Assembly: GCF_030295745.1 (NCBI RefSeq)
Contig: NZ_AP027291.1
Coordinates: 4,216,001-4,280,000 of the forward strand
Direction: 5' to 3'
Length of the DNA stretch: 64,000 nt
Origin: Mycolicibacterium sp. TUM20985
GTDB lineage: Bacteria > Actinomycetota > Actinomycetes > Mycobacteriales > Mycobacteriaceae
This document shows, piece after piece, positions 16,900 through 25,119 of this stretch. Within the stretch, counting starts at the first letter, position 1. The number at the start of each line of letters is the position of its first letter. The translations under genes were made by a program, and so were the position numbers. The notes below the pieces were generated by a model. It was given only the letters and a program-made list of their open reading frames with translations, was not told the DNA's origin and did no database searches.

Positions 16900-17331
16900 T
16901 CAGCCGGCAGCATTGGAGTCGAGCGCGGCATCGAACTGAAACCGGCGGCCGGTGACGTTGAGCGGGCGGATTCGCACGAAGTGTTGCTTGGTGGTCGCCG
17001 TCCACGACAGCAGTCCGGCACGGTTGGCCTCGTCGAGATCCTCGTCGGACCGCAGCACACTTGCCGATCCCGAGACGATCACGCTCCAGCCCTCGGCAGC
17101 GTCGTAGTGATCCGCCTCGAAGAGCACGTCGTGGTTGATCGCGGTGCTGACCAGCTTGGTGCCTTCGGCGGTGCGGAACAGGATGGTGCGGCGCTGCACG
17201 GCGAAGTTGACCGGGAAGATCGCCGGGCGACCATCGACGCTGGTGACGAGCCGCCCGAGCGGCATATTGGACAACAGGTCCCAACAATCGGCTACTGACA
17301 AAATGGATACTGGCGCAAGCAGGTCAGACAT
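16900..17331 (-). CDS. Pyridoxamine 5'-phosphate oxidase-fold (PPOX) protein, second copy
   Basis: 143 residues with LGRLVTSVDGRPAIFPVNFAV, ILFRTAEGTKL, VLFEADHYDAAEGWSVIVSG and VTGRRFQFD, colinear with the protein at 11711-12148. ATG 17331 has no ribosome-binding site. Instead TAGCGT lies seven bases upstream (17344-17339), so the message is probably leaderless. A longer frame to 17412 crosses the promoter. Followed after 12 bases by the PRC/MgtE_N and Nramp genes, so those may share its DosR-like promoter. Confidence 0.85.
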   Translation of the reverse strand: MSDLLAPVSILSVADCWDLLSNMPLGRLVTSVDGRPAIFPVNFAVQRRTILFRTAEGTKLVSTAINHDVLFEADHYDAAEGWSVIVSGSASVLRSDEDLDEANRAGLLSWTATTKQHFVRIRPLNVTGRRFQFDAALDSNAAG

Positions 17332-17367
17332 GGCCGCAACGCTAATCGGCGCACCATCCAGGCGACG

Positions 17368-17381
17368 GGGCACAAGGTCAC
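17368..17381 (-). promoter_or_regulatory. DosR-like box of the PPOX-PRC-Nramp operon
   Basis: Minus-strand GTGACCTTGTGCCC (plus strand GGGCACAAGGTCAC, 9 of 14 matches) followed by exactly 23 bases and the -10 TAGCGT at 17344-17339. The core is weak, but the spacing equals that of the best box at 910-929. Confidence 0.55.
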
Positions 17382-17518
17382 TTCTTCGGCCTACCAATGG
17401 CCCCCGCACCACGGACGGGCGGCGGCCCCGGAGCCGCTAGGGGGAGAGCTCCGAGACCGCCGGGTCTGTGCAAGGCCGATCCCACCATCGGAATGCCTTG
17501 CTTCGAAAGGGCTAAAGG

Positions 17519-18424
17519 TCACCTGGGCGTTGCGCCGGCGTGCAACATCACCGAACAGGGGAGAACGCCCAGCGCGCACTCGGCGGCAGGGTCGAGCACC
17601 GTGCCGATGTCGTGCGACTGGCGGTCAGCGGCGATGAACAACGCGATCTGACCGACGCGAGCGCGGAGATAGGACTCCAGCTCGACGCCTGGCTCCACCG
17701 CGACGTCGAGCCCGGGGTGCCTGCCCACCCGCGCGTCGATCTCCCGGGTCAGGCGGGTATCCAGCTCGGCGGGGTCCGTCGCCCCTTCGCGCCTCGTCCA
17801 ATGGGTCAACAGCCGCAACGGCTTCCGACGCAGGACTGCCTCGTCGACGGCCACGCGCAGCAGGTCCGTCGCGGCCGGGTCGCTACCGAGCCGGGCGACG
17901 ATCCAGCCGTCGGCGAGAGGGTCGCCCCTGACGATCGTCACCGGGCAGTCGGCGTCCAGCAACACTTCGGTGGCGGTGCCCACCCGGTGACCAGGGTGCG
18001 GTGGCCGCGGCCCGTTGGAGCCGACGCAGATCATCACCGCGGAGTCGCGGGCAAGCGCGACGGAGGCGGTGGCATAGTCGATCTCGGCGACCACGTCGAT
18101 CGAGCGGCTGGCGCGCCGAGCTCGTTCGGCTGCAGCGATCAGAGCGGTGTCGTGCGGCCCGGCGGGCAGGCGCCCGGTTCCGGTCGTCGCAGCGTCCGAC
18201 GGGTCGACCGCATAGACCAACCGCAAGGGTACGCAACGTAGTTCGGCCTCGACAGCCCCCCAGGTCACCGCTTTCAACGCACCAGGCAGCCCATCGACGC
18301 CGACGACGACCTCAGGCCGGGGGTCGACGACCACGGGCTGACGGTGGTGCCGTTGCAGGGTCAGGGAGTCGGCGAGCGCCGAGCACACGACGAAGGCCTC
18401 GAAACGGTGCGTTTGGGAAGTCAT
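17519..18424 (-). CDS. Universal stress protein, divergent
   Basis: 301 residues. A poorly conserved N-terminal extension of about 35 residues is followed by USP domain 1 (EVVVGVDGLPGALKAV, later ICVGSNGPRPPHPGHRVGTA and PVTIV). Domain 2 has a loop no longer recognisable (LFIAADRQSHDIGTVLDPA). ATG 18424 is chosen because GAAGGAG lies 8-14 bases ahead; the GTG at 18433 would place that site at the start itself. It lies 64 bases after the SulP gene on the same strand. It is the most diverged of the five USPs here. Confidence 0.85.
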   Translation of the reverse strand: MTSQTHRFEAFVVCSALADSLTLQRHHRQPVVVDPRPEVVVGVDGLPGALKAVTWGAVEAELRCVPLRLVYAVDPSDAATTGTGRLPAGPHDTALIAAAERARRASRSIDVVAEIDYATASVALARDSAVMICVGSNGPRPPHPGHRVGTATEVLLDADCPVTIVRGDPLADGWIVARLGSDPAATDLLRVAVDEAVLRRKPLRLLTHWTRREGATDPAELDTRLTREIDARVGRHPGLDVAVEPGVELESYLRARVGQIALFIAADRQSHDIGTVLDPAAECALGVLPCSVMLHAGATPR

Positions 18425-18488
18425 GCGGGCCACTCCTTCGGGTCATTGCGATATCGGACTGTCGAACGGAATCGAGCGTCGGTTCCCC

Positions 18489-20234
18489 TCACGAGGCCGG
18501 CGGGTCGTGATGCGCCTGCGCCCGCTCATAGGCCTCGACGGCCGTGGGCAACGTCATGTACAGCCGGTCTGAGCCGATCTTGTCGAGCATGCCCGCGGCG
18601 TCGAGCGCATCGTGAAGGTCCTGTTTGACCCGGGCCATGGCGAAGACGATTCCCCGGCCCGAGAGTTCCTCGCGGAGCCGTTCCAGCGCATCGAGTGCGG
18701 TCATGTCCACTTCGACGTTGGCCTCGGCGTTGAGGACGAACCAGTTGACCGGTCGCGGCGAGTGGTCGGCGGCAGCCAACGCGCGATGCCGAAAGTCCTC
18801 GGCGTTGGCGAAGCACAACGGCGCGTCGTAGCGGTAGACGATCAACCCCGGAATCAACGTGGCGAGTGGGTAGTCGTCGACGTCGTGCATGCCCGCGAGG
18901 CCCGGCACCAACCCCTGGACACTGTCGTGCGCGCGGGCCAGCCGCCGCAGCAGGTCCAAGATCGACAGCAGGACCGCGGCGATCACCCCGTACAGCACGC
19001 CCAACCCGCACACGGCGACCGCCGTGATGGCGGCGAGCACGAACTCGCTGCGGCGGAAGCGAGCCAGCCTGCGAAATTCCCCTACGTCGACGAGCTTCGT
19101 TGCGGCGTAGAAGATCAGGGCGCCAAGGGCTGCCGACGGGATGTACGCGATGAAGCCGCCACCGACCACCACCACGCAGATCACTACGAGGAAGACCACC
19201 AGCGAGTACACCTGCGTGCGGGAGCCCGACGCGTCGCCGAGCGCGGTCCGGCTGCCGCTGGAGCTCACCGGGAAGCCCTGGGTGAAGCCCACCGCGACAT
19301 TGCACACCGCGAGGGCGCGCAGTTCGGCGTCGGCGTCGATGTCCGCCGAGCGACGCGCGGCGAACGAGCGGGCCGTCAACACGTTGTCGGAGAACGCCAC
19401 GACGGCGATTCCGAAGGCGGGCCCGAGCAGATCCTGCAGGGACTGGCGGGTCAGCTCGGGAACCTGGAACGGTGGCAACCCGGTGGGTACCGCGCCAACG
19501 ACGTCGATGCCGTGACGTCCCAACCCGAAGACTACGACCGCCGTGGCCGCGCAGAGCACCCCGATCAGCGGTCCGGGCAATCGCGGCGTCCAGCGGCTCA
19601 GCGCGATGATCAGCGCGAGGACGCCCACGGCGAAGGCAGCTGTCGGCCAGTGGAATTCACGCGCTCTCACGGTGACCGACATGACTTGCTGGACGACGGT
19701 GTCACCCGAGGTGGCCACTCCGGTCATCTTGCCCAGCTGGCTGACGATCATGACGATCGCGATACCGGTGAGGTAGCCGACGAGCACCGGTCTGGACAGC
19801 AGATTGGAGAGGAAGCCGAGCCTGAGCACGGCGGCGATCAGGCAGATGACGCCGACGAAGACGGCGAGGGTGGCCGCGTAGTGCGCATACCGCGTCGGAT
19901 CGCCGAGCGCCAGAGGACCCAGTACGGCCGCCGTCATCAACGCCGTCGTGGACTCGGGTCCGACCGACAGCTGGCGGGACGACCCGAGCACTGCGTACAG
20001 CACCAACGGCGGTAACGCCGTCCAGAGCCCGACGATGGGACTCAGCCCGGCCAACGCCGCATACGCGAGCGCCTGGGGGATCAAATAGGCCGCCACGCTG
20101 AGACCGGCCTGCACGTCACCCCGCCACCACGAAGACGAATACCCGCGAAGACCGAGGAGGTTTGGCAGCAGGGTATTCGGCCACGAGGTGTCCGACGAGG
20201 TGGTCAACCCGTGCGCTGGCTCAGCACCGGACAT
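18489..20234 (-). CDS. SulP-family anion transporter with STAS domain
   Basis: 581 residues. The membrane part (about 30-440, 10-14 helices) opens with GDVQAGLSVAAYLIPQALAYAALAGLSPIVGLW, the SulP signature. A cytosolic STAS domain (about 460-570) contains FVLNAEANVEVDMTALDALERL, the phosphorylatable-loop region. These carriers move sulfate, bicarbonate or other anions; the substrate is not predictable. Start ATG 20234 lies inside the 3' end of the upstream small gene (31-base overlap, other frame), so the two are one transcription unit. Mycobacterial relatives such as Rv1739c lie beside Rv1738, as here. Confidence 0.9.
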   Translation of the reverse strand: MSGAEPAHGLTTSSDTSWPNTLLPNLLGLRGYSSSWWRGDVQAGLSVAAYLIPQALAYAALAGLSPIVGLWTALPPLVLYAVLGSSRQLSVGPESTTALMTAAVLGPLALGDPTRYAHYAATLAVFVGVICLIAAVLRLGFLSNLLSRPVLVGYLTGIAIVMIVSQLGKMTGVATSGDTVVQQVMSVTVRAREFHWPTAAFAVGVLALIIALSRWTPRLPGPLIGVLCAATAVVVFGLGRHGIDVVGAVPTGLPPFQVPELTRQSLQDLLGPAFGIAVVAFSDNVLTARSFAARRSADIDADAELRALAVCNVAVGFTQGFPVSSSGSRTALGDASGSRTQVYSLVVFLVVICVVVVGGGFIAYIPSAALGALIFYAATKLVDVGEFRRLARFRRSEFVLAAITAVAVCGLGVLYGVIAAVLLSILDLLRRLARAHDSVQGLVPGLAGMHDVDDYPLATLIPGLIVYRYDAPLCFANAEDFRHRALAAADHSPRPVNWFVLNAEANVEVDMTALDALERLREELSGRGIVFAMARVKQDLHDALDAAGMLDKIGSDRLYMTLPTAVEAYERAQAHHDPPAS

Positions 20235-20551
20235 CGTGTTGCGACCGTCTCTCGGCTCGACGTCGCGACCGATTCATGCATCAACCGCAGACTGCGGTTC
20301 AGGGTCAGTGGGATCAGGTGCGCGGTCACGGTGGCGCCTGCCTTCAGATGCCGGAAGGCACCCTCGACCAACGTCTCGACGTCCGCGCGAGGCGAACCCG
20401 GGAACCTGGCGCACACCGCCGAAATGATTCCAGCGAGTTCGTCGGTCTCCATTCTCGTGGCGCCCGGGGCGGGCGGGCGGGAACCATCCGGCGCCATGGC
20501 GACGTCCGACGACGTGTCGGCAACCGCACGAAGATCGCTCACTACGGTCAT
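20204..20551 (-). CDS. Small protein with three-helix bundle dimerisation domain
   Basis: 115 residues. The C-terminal half (about 35-100) has ELAGIISAVCARFPGSPRADVETLVEGAFRHL and LIPLTLNRSLRLM, the compact helical domain annotated in many actinobacteria as a three-helix bundle dimerisation domain. No enzymatic motif is seen. ATG 20551 follows GAGGTG; the frame opens at 20626, but the extra part covers the leader. It overlaps the SulP start by 31 bases. A TAACGT -10 and a DosR-like box precede it. Function unknown. Confidence 0.7.
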   Translation of the reverse strand: MTVVSDLRAVADTSSDVAMAPDGSRPPAPGATRMETDELAGIISAVCARFPGSPRADVETLVEGAFRHLKAGATVTAHLIPLTLNRSLRLMHESVATSSRETVATRCPVLSQRTG

Positions 20552-20678
20552 TCCGCACCTCTGCCACGCAGGCGTCGGGGTCGGTCCTCGATTGCCATGG
20601 TCGACCTCTCGGAAGTAACTGAGCACCCGTCGTACCCGAGTTCGCGCTCACGTTAGGACGGGTCCGGGTCTGGCCGTA

Positions 20679-20692
20679 GGGCCGAAGGGCAC
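20679..20692 (-). promoter_or_regulatory. DosR-like box of the three-helix/SulP operon
   Basis: Plus-strand GGGCCGAAGGGCAC (9 of 14 matches). On the minus strand TAACGT (perfect TANNNT) lies at 20655-20650, again after exactly 23 bases. Confidence 0.55.
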
Positions 20693-20779
20693 GGAAAGCC
20701 CGCCGTTCGACCCAGGCTTCCGCTCCCCCACTGCCCGCGTGACCAACGACTGCGTGCGCGACCAACGACCTCGTAGTGC

Positions 20780-20793
20780 AGGCCTTAGGCCCC
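20780..20793 (+). promoter_or_regulatory. DosR-like box of the Rv1738-like/Rv2030c-like operon
   Basis: AGGCCTTAGGCCCC matches 10 of 14 consensus positions and contains a palindromic GGCCTTAGGCC. The hexamer 23 bases downstream (20817-20822) is TCGGAT, a poorer -10 than elsewhere. The box lies 94 bases upstream of ATG 20888. Confidence 0.55.
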
Positions 20794-20887
20794 TACCCCG
20801 TTGGCCGCTCGAGTGATCGGATCGAGGGAGGGCGCGCACACGAGAGGCCCTGCGTGCGCCGGACCGGAACGACATCCAAGGAAGATC

Positions 20888-21163
20888 ATGCTGTCATCAA
20901 ACCCCGCGCCAGGTAACGAGATCCCCACGGCGACAATCGTTCTCGACGAGTACAGCCGCCACGGCCGCGCGATGGTACGTCTGCGATGGCAGGAGGCCAG
21001 CCTGGTCGGACGTGGCCTTTCCCGGCTGGACGCCACCGACGAGCCCGAACACACGATAGGCCAGAAGCTGGCGCTGGCTCGGGCCCTGTCCCATCTGGCC
21101 CGACAGCTCTTCACCGAGGCGGCGAGCGACATCGAGGGCGCGTCGGCCGCCCGCTCGGCATGA
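20888..21163 (+). CDS. Rv1738/Rv2632c-like protein (DUF1876)
   Basis: 91 residues. The core matches Rv1738: IVLDEYSRHGRAMVRLRWQEASLVGRGLSRLDATDEPEHTIGQKLALARAL. Rv1738 has a fold resembling ribosome hibernation factors and is among the most strongly hypoxia-induced proteins; the ribosome role is proposed rather than proven. ATG 20888 follows AAGGAAG; the open frame to 20801 covers the leader. Its stop overlaps the next gene's ATG (ATGA), so it is co-translated with the Rv2030c homologue. In M. tuberculosis these two families sit in separate loci, so the pairing is of note. Confidence 0.88.
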   Translation: MLSSNPAPGNEIPTATIVLDEYSRHGRAMVRLRWQEASLVGRGLSRLDATDEPEHTIGQKLALARALSHLARQLFTEAASDIEGASAARSA

Positions 21164-23199
21164 CGCGCCGGGTCCGCGACTCCGGCGCCGCGGTTTTTCG
21201 CAGCCGCGAAGAAGCCGGACGTGTCCTCGGCGATCTGCTCAGCGCCTATGAGGGCCGCACCGACGTCGTCGTGCTGGGGCTGGCCCGTGGCGGCGTTCCG
21301 GTGGCATACCAGGTGGCATGCGCCCTGGGCGCTCCGCTGGACTGCTTCATAGTGCGCAAGCTGGGAGTACCCGGTCACGACGAGTTCGCCATGGGCGCGA
21401 TCGCGAGCGGAGGACGAACCGTCCTCAACGATGACGTCATCCGGGGACTCGGACTCAACTCGGCTCGGGTGCGCGAGGTGCTGGAACGCGAGGGCCGCGA
21501 GCTCATTCGCCGCGAAGCCGCTTATCGCGGCGACCGGCCGCCGATTCAGTTGAGCGGCAAGACGGTGATCGTCGTGGACGACGGTCTGGCCACCGGCTCG
21601 AGCATGCTCGCGGCGGTCCTTGCCATCCGCGATCAGGAGCCGGCGCAGATCGTGATCGCCGTGCCTGCCGCACCCGAGCCGACGTGTCGGGAATTCGCCA
21701 GCATGGTCGACGACGTCGTCTGCGCGTCGATGCCGACACCGTTCACCGCCGTCGGTGCCTCCTACTGGAATTTCACCCAGGTCGACGATGACGAGGTCCG
21801 CGGCCTCTTGAGTAAACCGACCGTGGCGGCGACAAGCCCAGCACCCCAACGACATCGGTCCGCTGAGGCCGTACGACGAAGCGCGGTACCGGCACCCGGT
21901 GGTGTTCCCGCTCCCGAAGTGCTGGCCGACCTGATCGGAAACGCTCGCGTGGTGCTCATCGGCGAGAGCTCGCACGGTACGCACGAGTTCTACCAGGCCC
22001 GGGCCGACATCACGCGGTGGTTGATCGAACACCAGGGCTTCACGGCCGTCGCCGCCGAGGCCGACTGGCCCGACGCCTACCGCGTCAACCGCTTCGTCCA
22101 GGGGGTGGGCGGCGACGCGACTGCAGATGAAGCTCTGAGCGGGTTCGAACGCTTTCCCGCGTGGATGTGGCGCAATGTCGTGGTCCGGGACTTCGTCGGC
22201 TGGCTTCGCCGACACAATGAACTCGGCCGCCGCGAGGGCTTGCCGCAGACGGGTTTCTACGGGCTCGACCTGTACAGCTTGCACCGGTCCATGCAAGCCG
22301 TCGTCGACTACCTCGACACGGTGGACCACGTCGCCGCGGCGCGCGCGCGACAGCGCTACGCCTGCTTCGACCACACGTCCGACGACGGTCAGGCGTACGG
22401 CTACGCCGCCGCCTTCGGGGCGGGCGAGTCGTGTGAGGACCAGGCGGTGGAGACCTTGCTCGAACTTCAACGCAGCCGCATCGCCTATCTCGCCGATGAC
22501 GGCAGACAGGCCGAGGACGATTTGTTCTGCGCCACACAGAACGCCGCAGCGGTCCGAGACGCAGAGGCCTACTACCGCTCGATGTTTCGTGGGCGCGTGG
22601 ATTCGTGGAACCTTCGCGATTCGCACATGGCCGACACTCTGGACGCCCTGCTGGCTCACCTGGACGTGCAACGAGGGCGACCAGGCAGTACCCGAATCGT
22701 GGTGTGGGCGCACAACTCGCACGTCGGTGACGCACGCGCCACCGAGATGGGCGCCGACGGCCAACTGACCCTGGGCCAGTTGGTGCGTGAACACCACGGC
22801 GAGCACAGTCGGCTCATCGGATTCAGCACCTATCAGGGAACCGTCACGGCGGCCAGCGAATGGGGCGGGCCCGCGGAACTGAAGTCCGTCCGGCCGGGTC
22901 TACCAGGAAGTCTTGAGGAGCTCTTTCACGAGGCTGGTCCAGCGCCGTTCCTCATTCGGATGGATGGGGACGGGCAATCCGACGCCGCCGAGGCCCTGAG
23001 CAGCGTGCGGTTGCATCGCGCCATCGGTGTCATCTACCGGCCCGAGACCGAGCGTCACAGTCACTACTTTCACGTTCGACCCGCCGACCAGTACGACGCG
23101 ATGATTCATCTCGACGTCACCACGGCGTTGACACCCCTCGAGTCAGCCAGTCTTCAGGTCGAGGGCCAGACGCCCGAGACGTACCCCAGCGGCCTGTGA
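21160..23199 (+). CDS. Phosphoribosyltransferase-erythromycin esterase fusion (Rv2030c-like)
   Basis: 679 residues, close to Rv2030c (681). The N-terminal type I phosphoribosyltransferase domain (about 1-210) has VIVVDDGLATGSSM, the PRPP-binding loop. The C-terminal erythromycin-esterase-like domain (about 240-670) has LIGESSHGTHEFYQARADITRWLI, AAEADWPDAYRVNRF and VVWAHNSHVGDARATEMG, with the His/Glu set of that family. ATG 21160 overlaps the upstream stop as ATGA. Rv2030c is DosR-induced; natural substrate unknown. The last 156 codons are repeated at 28180-28647, with no amino-acid difference over the 150 residues compared. Confidence 0.9.
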   Translation: MTRRVRDSGAAVFRSREEAGRVLGDLLSAYEGRTDVVVLGLARGGVPVAYQVACALGAPLDCFIVRKLGVPGHDEFAMGAIASGGRTVLNDDVIRGLGLNSARVREVLEREGRELIRREAAYRGDRPPIQLSGKTVIVVDDGLATGSSMLAAVLAIRDQEPAQIVIAVPAAPEPTCREFASMVDDVVCASMPTPFTAVGASYWNFTQVDDDEVRGLLSKPTVAATSPAPQRHRSAEAVRRSAVPAPGGVPAPEVLADLIGNARVVLIGESSHGTHEFYQARADITRWLIEHQGFTAVAAEADWPDAYRVNRFVQGVGGDATADEALSGFERFPAWMWRNVVVRDFVGWLRRHNELGRREGLPQTGFYGLDLYSLHRSMQAVVDYLDTVDHVAAARARQRYACFDHTSDDGQAYGYAAAFGAGESCEDQAVETLLELQRSRIAYLADDGRQAEDDLFCATQNAAAVRDAEAYYRSMFRGRVDSWNLRDSHMADTLDALLAHLDVQRGRPGSTRIVVWAHNSHVGDARATEMGADGQLTLGQLVREHHGEHSRLIGFSTYQGTVTAASEWGGPAELKSVRPGLPGSLEELFHEAGPAPFLIRMDGDGQSDAAEALSSVRLHRAIGVIYRPETERHSHYFHVRPADQYDAMIHLDVTTALTPLESASLQVEGQTPETYPSGL

Positions 23200-23213
23200 A
23201 AGCTCACCAGAAG

Positions 23214-23227
23214 AGGACCTTTGCCCA
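23214..23227 (+). promoter_or_regulatory. DosR-like box of the 96-aa gene (also present at 28662-28675)
   Basis: AGGACCTTTGCCCA matches 9 of 14 consensus positions and is followed after exactly 23 bases by TAGCGT at 23251-23256. This is the same geometry as the box at 910-929. The duplicate carries the same box and -10 (28699-28704). Confidence 0.55.
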
Positions 23228-23292
23228 TATCGGTTAACTACCAATGCGTTTAGCGTTAATGGTGACCACAACGAACAAGGAGTGAACGAACG

Positions 23293-23583
23293 ATGACCAA
23301 GACCACGAGTACGGACGTCGCAACCCCCCGAACGGTGGATCTCGCCGACGAGGTACGCGAATCCGCGAGGACAGGACAGCACGCCGCCAGCGAGGCGTTG
23401 CGCAAGTTCCGCCACACGGTCGACGAGGCGCTTCCCGAATCCGTACAACCGCTGCGCAAGAAGATCGTCGATGCGGCAATCGAATTGGCCGATCAGCTGG
23501 TCACCGCCCAGTACGAGTTCAACCGCAGCATCGTGGCGACCGCGGATCGCGCATTGACCAAGGCGGACGGCGATCGCCAGTAG
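23293..23583 (+). CDS. Unknown 96-aa helical protein, left copy
   Basis: Not recognised. 96 residues, no signal peptide or membrane segment, predicted mostly helical. The run from about 19 to 85 (LADEVRESARTGQHAASEAL...KKIVDAAIELADQLVTAQYEFNRSIVATADRAL) has heptad-like hydrophobic spacing, somewhat like phasin or HBHA-type coiled proteins. ATG 23293 follows AAGGAG. It lies 93 bases downstream of the esterase gene with its own DosR-like box. The protein encoded by the second copy at 28741-29031 is identical. Confidence 0.75.
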   Translation: MTKTTSTDVATPRTVDLADEVRESARTGQHAASEALRKFRHTVDEALPESVQPLRKKIVDAAIELADQLVTAQYEFNRSIVATADRALTKADGDRQ

Positions 23584-23692
23584 GCAAGTAGCCCAGCGCG
23601 CCGAGACTCGGTAGCGTCGCCGAGCGTGCGTAAAGTCCCGATTTCCCTCGGCGTGTCGCCCACCGACACGCACGCTCGCGGGAGAGGGGGGA

Positions 23693-23989
23693 CTAGGGCA
23701 CGTGGGCGGGGATCCGCAGCAGCAGTCGCGCACCACCTAGCGGACTGACGTCGAGATGCGCCGAGACGCCGTGCTTGACCGCGTTCGCGATGGCGTTGTC
23801 ATCACCAACCGAAGCCCCGCCGGCAACCCCACGATCAGCTTCGGCGACGGCGACAGGGTGACCTGCAGGTCGGGATAGACGCGCGGAGCGTCGTGCGCCG
23901 CGCGGTCGAGTAGCTCGGTGACGTCGAACTCGACGAAGTCGTCGGCGGTCGTCAGCTCGCCCTGCGCGAGCCGCTCCAGCGCCGTCAGC
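23693..23989 (-). pseudogene. Decayed 3' remnant of a prrB-type kinase gene
   Basis: Matches the minus-strand coding sequence of the kinase at 29140-30501 from its stop codon inward. About 197 bases that encode most of the ATP-binding domain are gone (junction near 23765-23769). A one-base deletion occurs in GTTGTC(G)ATCACC and a three-base deletion in the GACGGC repeat. Similarity ends at about 23989 within the segment encoding LERLAQGELT. No start, no usable frame. It is the left arm of the duplication. Confidence 0.85.
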
Positions 23990-24020
23990 CCCGTCAGGCG
24001 TAGAGACGCTATCTGCTGGG

Positions 24021-24830
24021 GTGCTCGTTGACGGGATGCACTTCAGCGAGTCCCGGGGGGGTCGTCACGAACTGTTGATAAGTCGGCTGGCATGGGTCGT
24101 GATGGTGAATCCGGTGGTGGCACTGGGCTTCACGTCAGCTGCGCACGCAGAGCCCAGGCCCCCGAACCCCGTCGACAAGCAGTTCGTGACAACCGAGTCG
24201 CGCACAGTCGGATGCGTCGTTACACCCGGCACAGTCCTGTGCACTGGCAACTTTGCGAACGCGCCGACCCGGTGCAGCGAGACGCAGGACTGCGATCCGG
24301 ACAGTCTGGGGACACGCGACCACACGGTATGGGTCAATGCCGAGGGGGGAGGGTTGCAGTGGAATGACTCCAATTTTCAGTCTTACGGCTACACCGAATT
24401 GGTCCTCACCTATGGTCAGGTATTTCACCTCAAAGGATGGACCGTCGAGCCCAGCTCGGAGGGAACGCGTTTCACCAACGACGGCACGGGCCGCGGCATG
24501 TTCGTCAGCCGACAGGGCGTGACCTATCTTGCGGCCCCTGCGGCCCCGGAGGGCGTCGACGTGTGCGCGGCGGCGACAGAGGAGGCGCTGCTGGCAGAGC
24601 TGAAATCCAGTCCCAACTTCTACGAGCGAGTGGCGTACGCCACCGGCTTCTGGCGGGTCCAATGCTCGCCGCCGTTTGCACTGGGAGCGACCCAGGGCAC
24701 GGTGCAGTCGTCGGGGGCCCTGTTCCGTCGCGACGGTTCCCGCTGGACGGTTCTCGACGTGGGGTCGGCGATGGCGTGCGCCCAGTACGGCGTCACCGCT
24801 GCCGACGCACTCGAGGGTTGCGTCGTCTGA
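24021..24830 (+). CDS. Secreted protein of unknown function inside the inserted segment
   Basis: Not recognised. Up to 269 residues. A signal peptide is visible (ISRLAWVVMVNPVVALGFTSAAHA before EPRPP). The native start is probably TTG 24075, which gives a 25-residue signal; the upstream codons to GTG 24021 lie only 32 bases from the duplication junction and may be artefactual. The mature part has six or more cysteines in the first half (CVVTPGTVLCTGNF, RCSETQDCDPDS) and more near the end, suggesting disulfides. It resembles small mycobacterial exported proteins with repeated beta strands. No promoter is evident ahead. Confidence 0.6.
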   Translation: MLVDGMHFSESRGGRHELLISRLAWVVMVNPVVALGFTSAAHAEPRPPNPVDKQFVTTESRTVGCVVTPGTVLCTGNFANAPTRCSETQDCDPDSLGTRDHTVWVNAEGGGLQWNDSNFQSYGYTELVLTYGQVFHLKGWTVEPSSEGTRFTNDGTGRGMFVSRQGVTYLAAPAAPEGVDVCAAATEEALLAELKSSPNFYERVAYATGFWRVQCSPPFALGATQGTVQSSGALFRRDGSRWTVLDVGSAMACAQYGVTAADALEGCVV

Positions 24831-25119
24831 CGACTGCGGTCTGACCTCTTTTCGAACGCATCGCTGCACATCACCCCGCCCGCAGCGCCCTGGTCATCGG
24901 CGCGTCTCTCACCACTGCAAGAACACCGCCACTTATAGCCGCGAGTCACACGCTCGCCGCTCGCTAGGCGCTGTCTCTTTTCTCTAGTAGTGAGACTCCG
25001 GCTGTGCGGCAGCTGGAGTATGCGTGGTGCCTGCCACGTACGCGGGCGCGGGGCACCGGCGCGGAGAGACAAGTGCACCTTCCGGCACGGATCGGCAAAC
25101 CGGCGACGATAATCAGCAC

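Larger units (their letters stand above)
22732..23989. repeat. Large direct repeat, left copy
   Basis: Matches 28180-29634 in the same orientation (offset 5448 at the left end). It covers the esterase 3' end, the 96-aa gene with its promoter, and the 3' part of the PrrB-type kinase. The first 960 bases are nearly identical: I see one silent change (A to G in the Pro-Arg codons of the small gene) and a one-base difference in a G run. Beyond that, this copy has lost about 197 bases (equivalent of about 29213-29409) plus small deletions. Confidence 0.9.

Noticed and set aside
17509..17522. DosR-like core GGGCTAAAGGTCAC
   Set aside because: It lies at the 3' end of a USP gene and has no -10 hexamer at 23-24 or 45-46 bases in either useful direction.
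18612..20015. 467-codon plus-strand open frame opposite the SulP gene
   Set aside because: Composition is Arg/Gly/His/Asp-rich antisense shadow of a high-GC gene; the minus strand encodes a clear SulP transporter.
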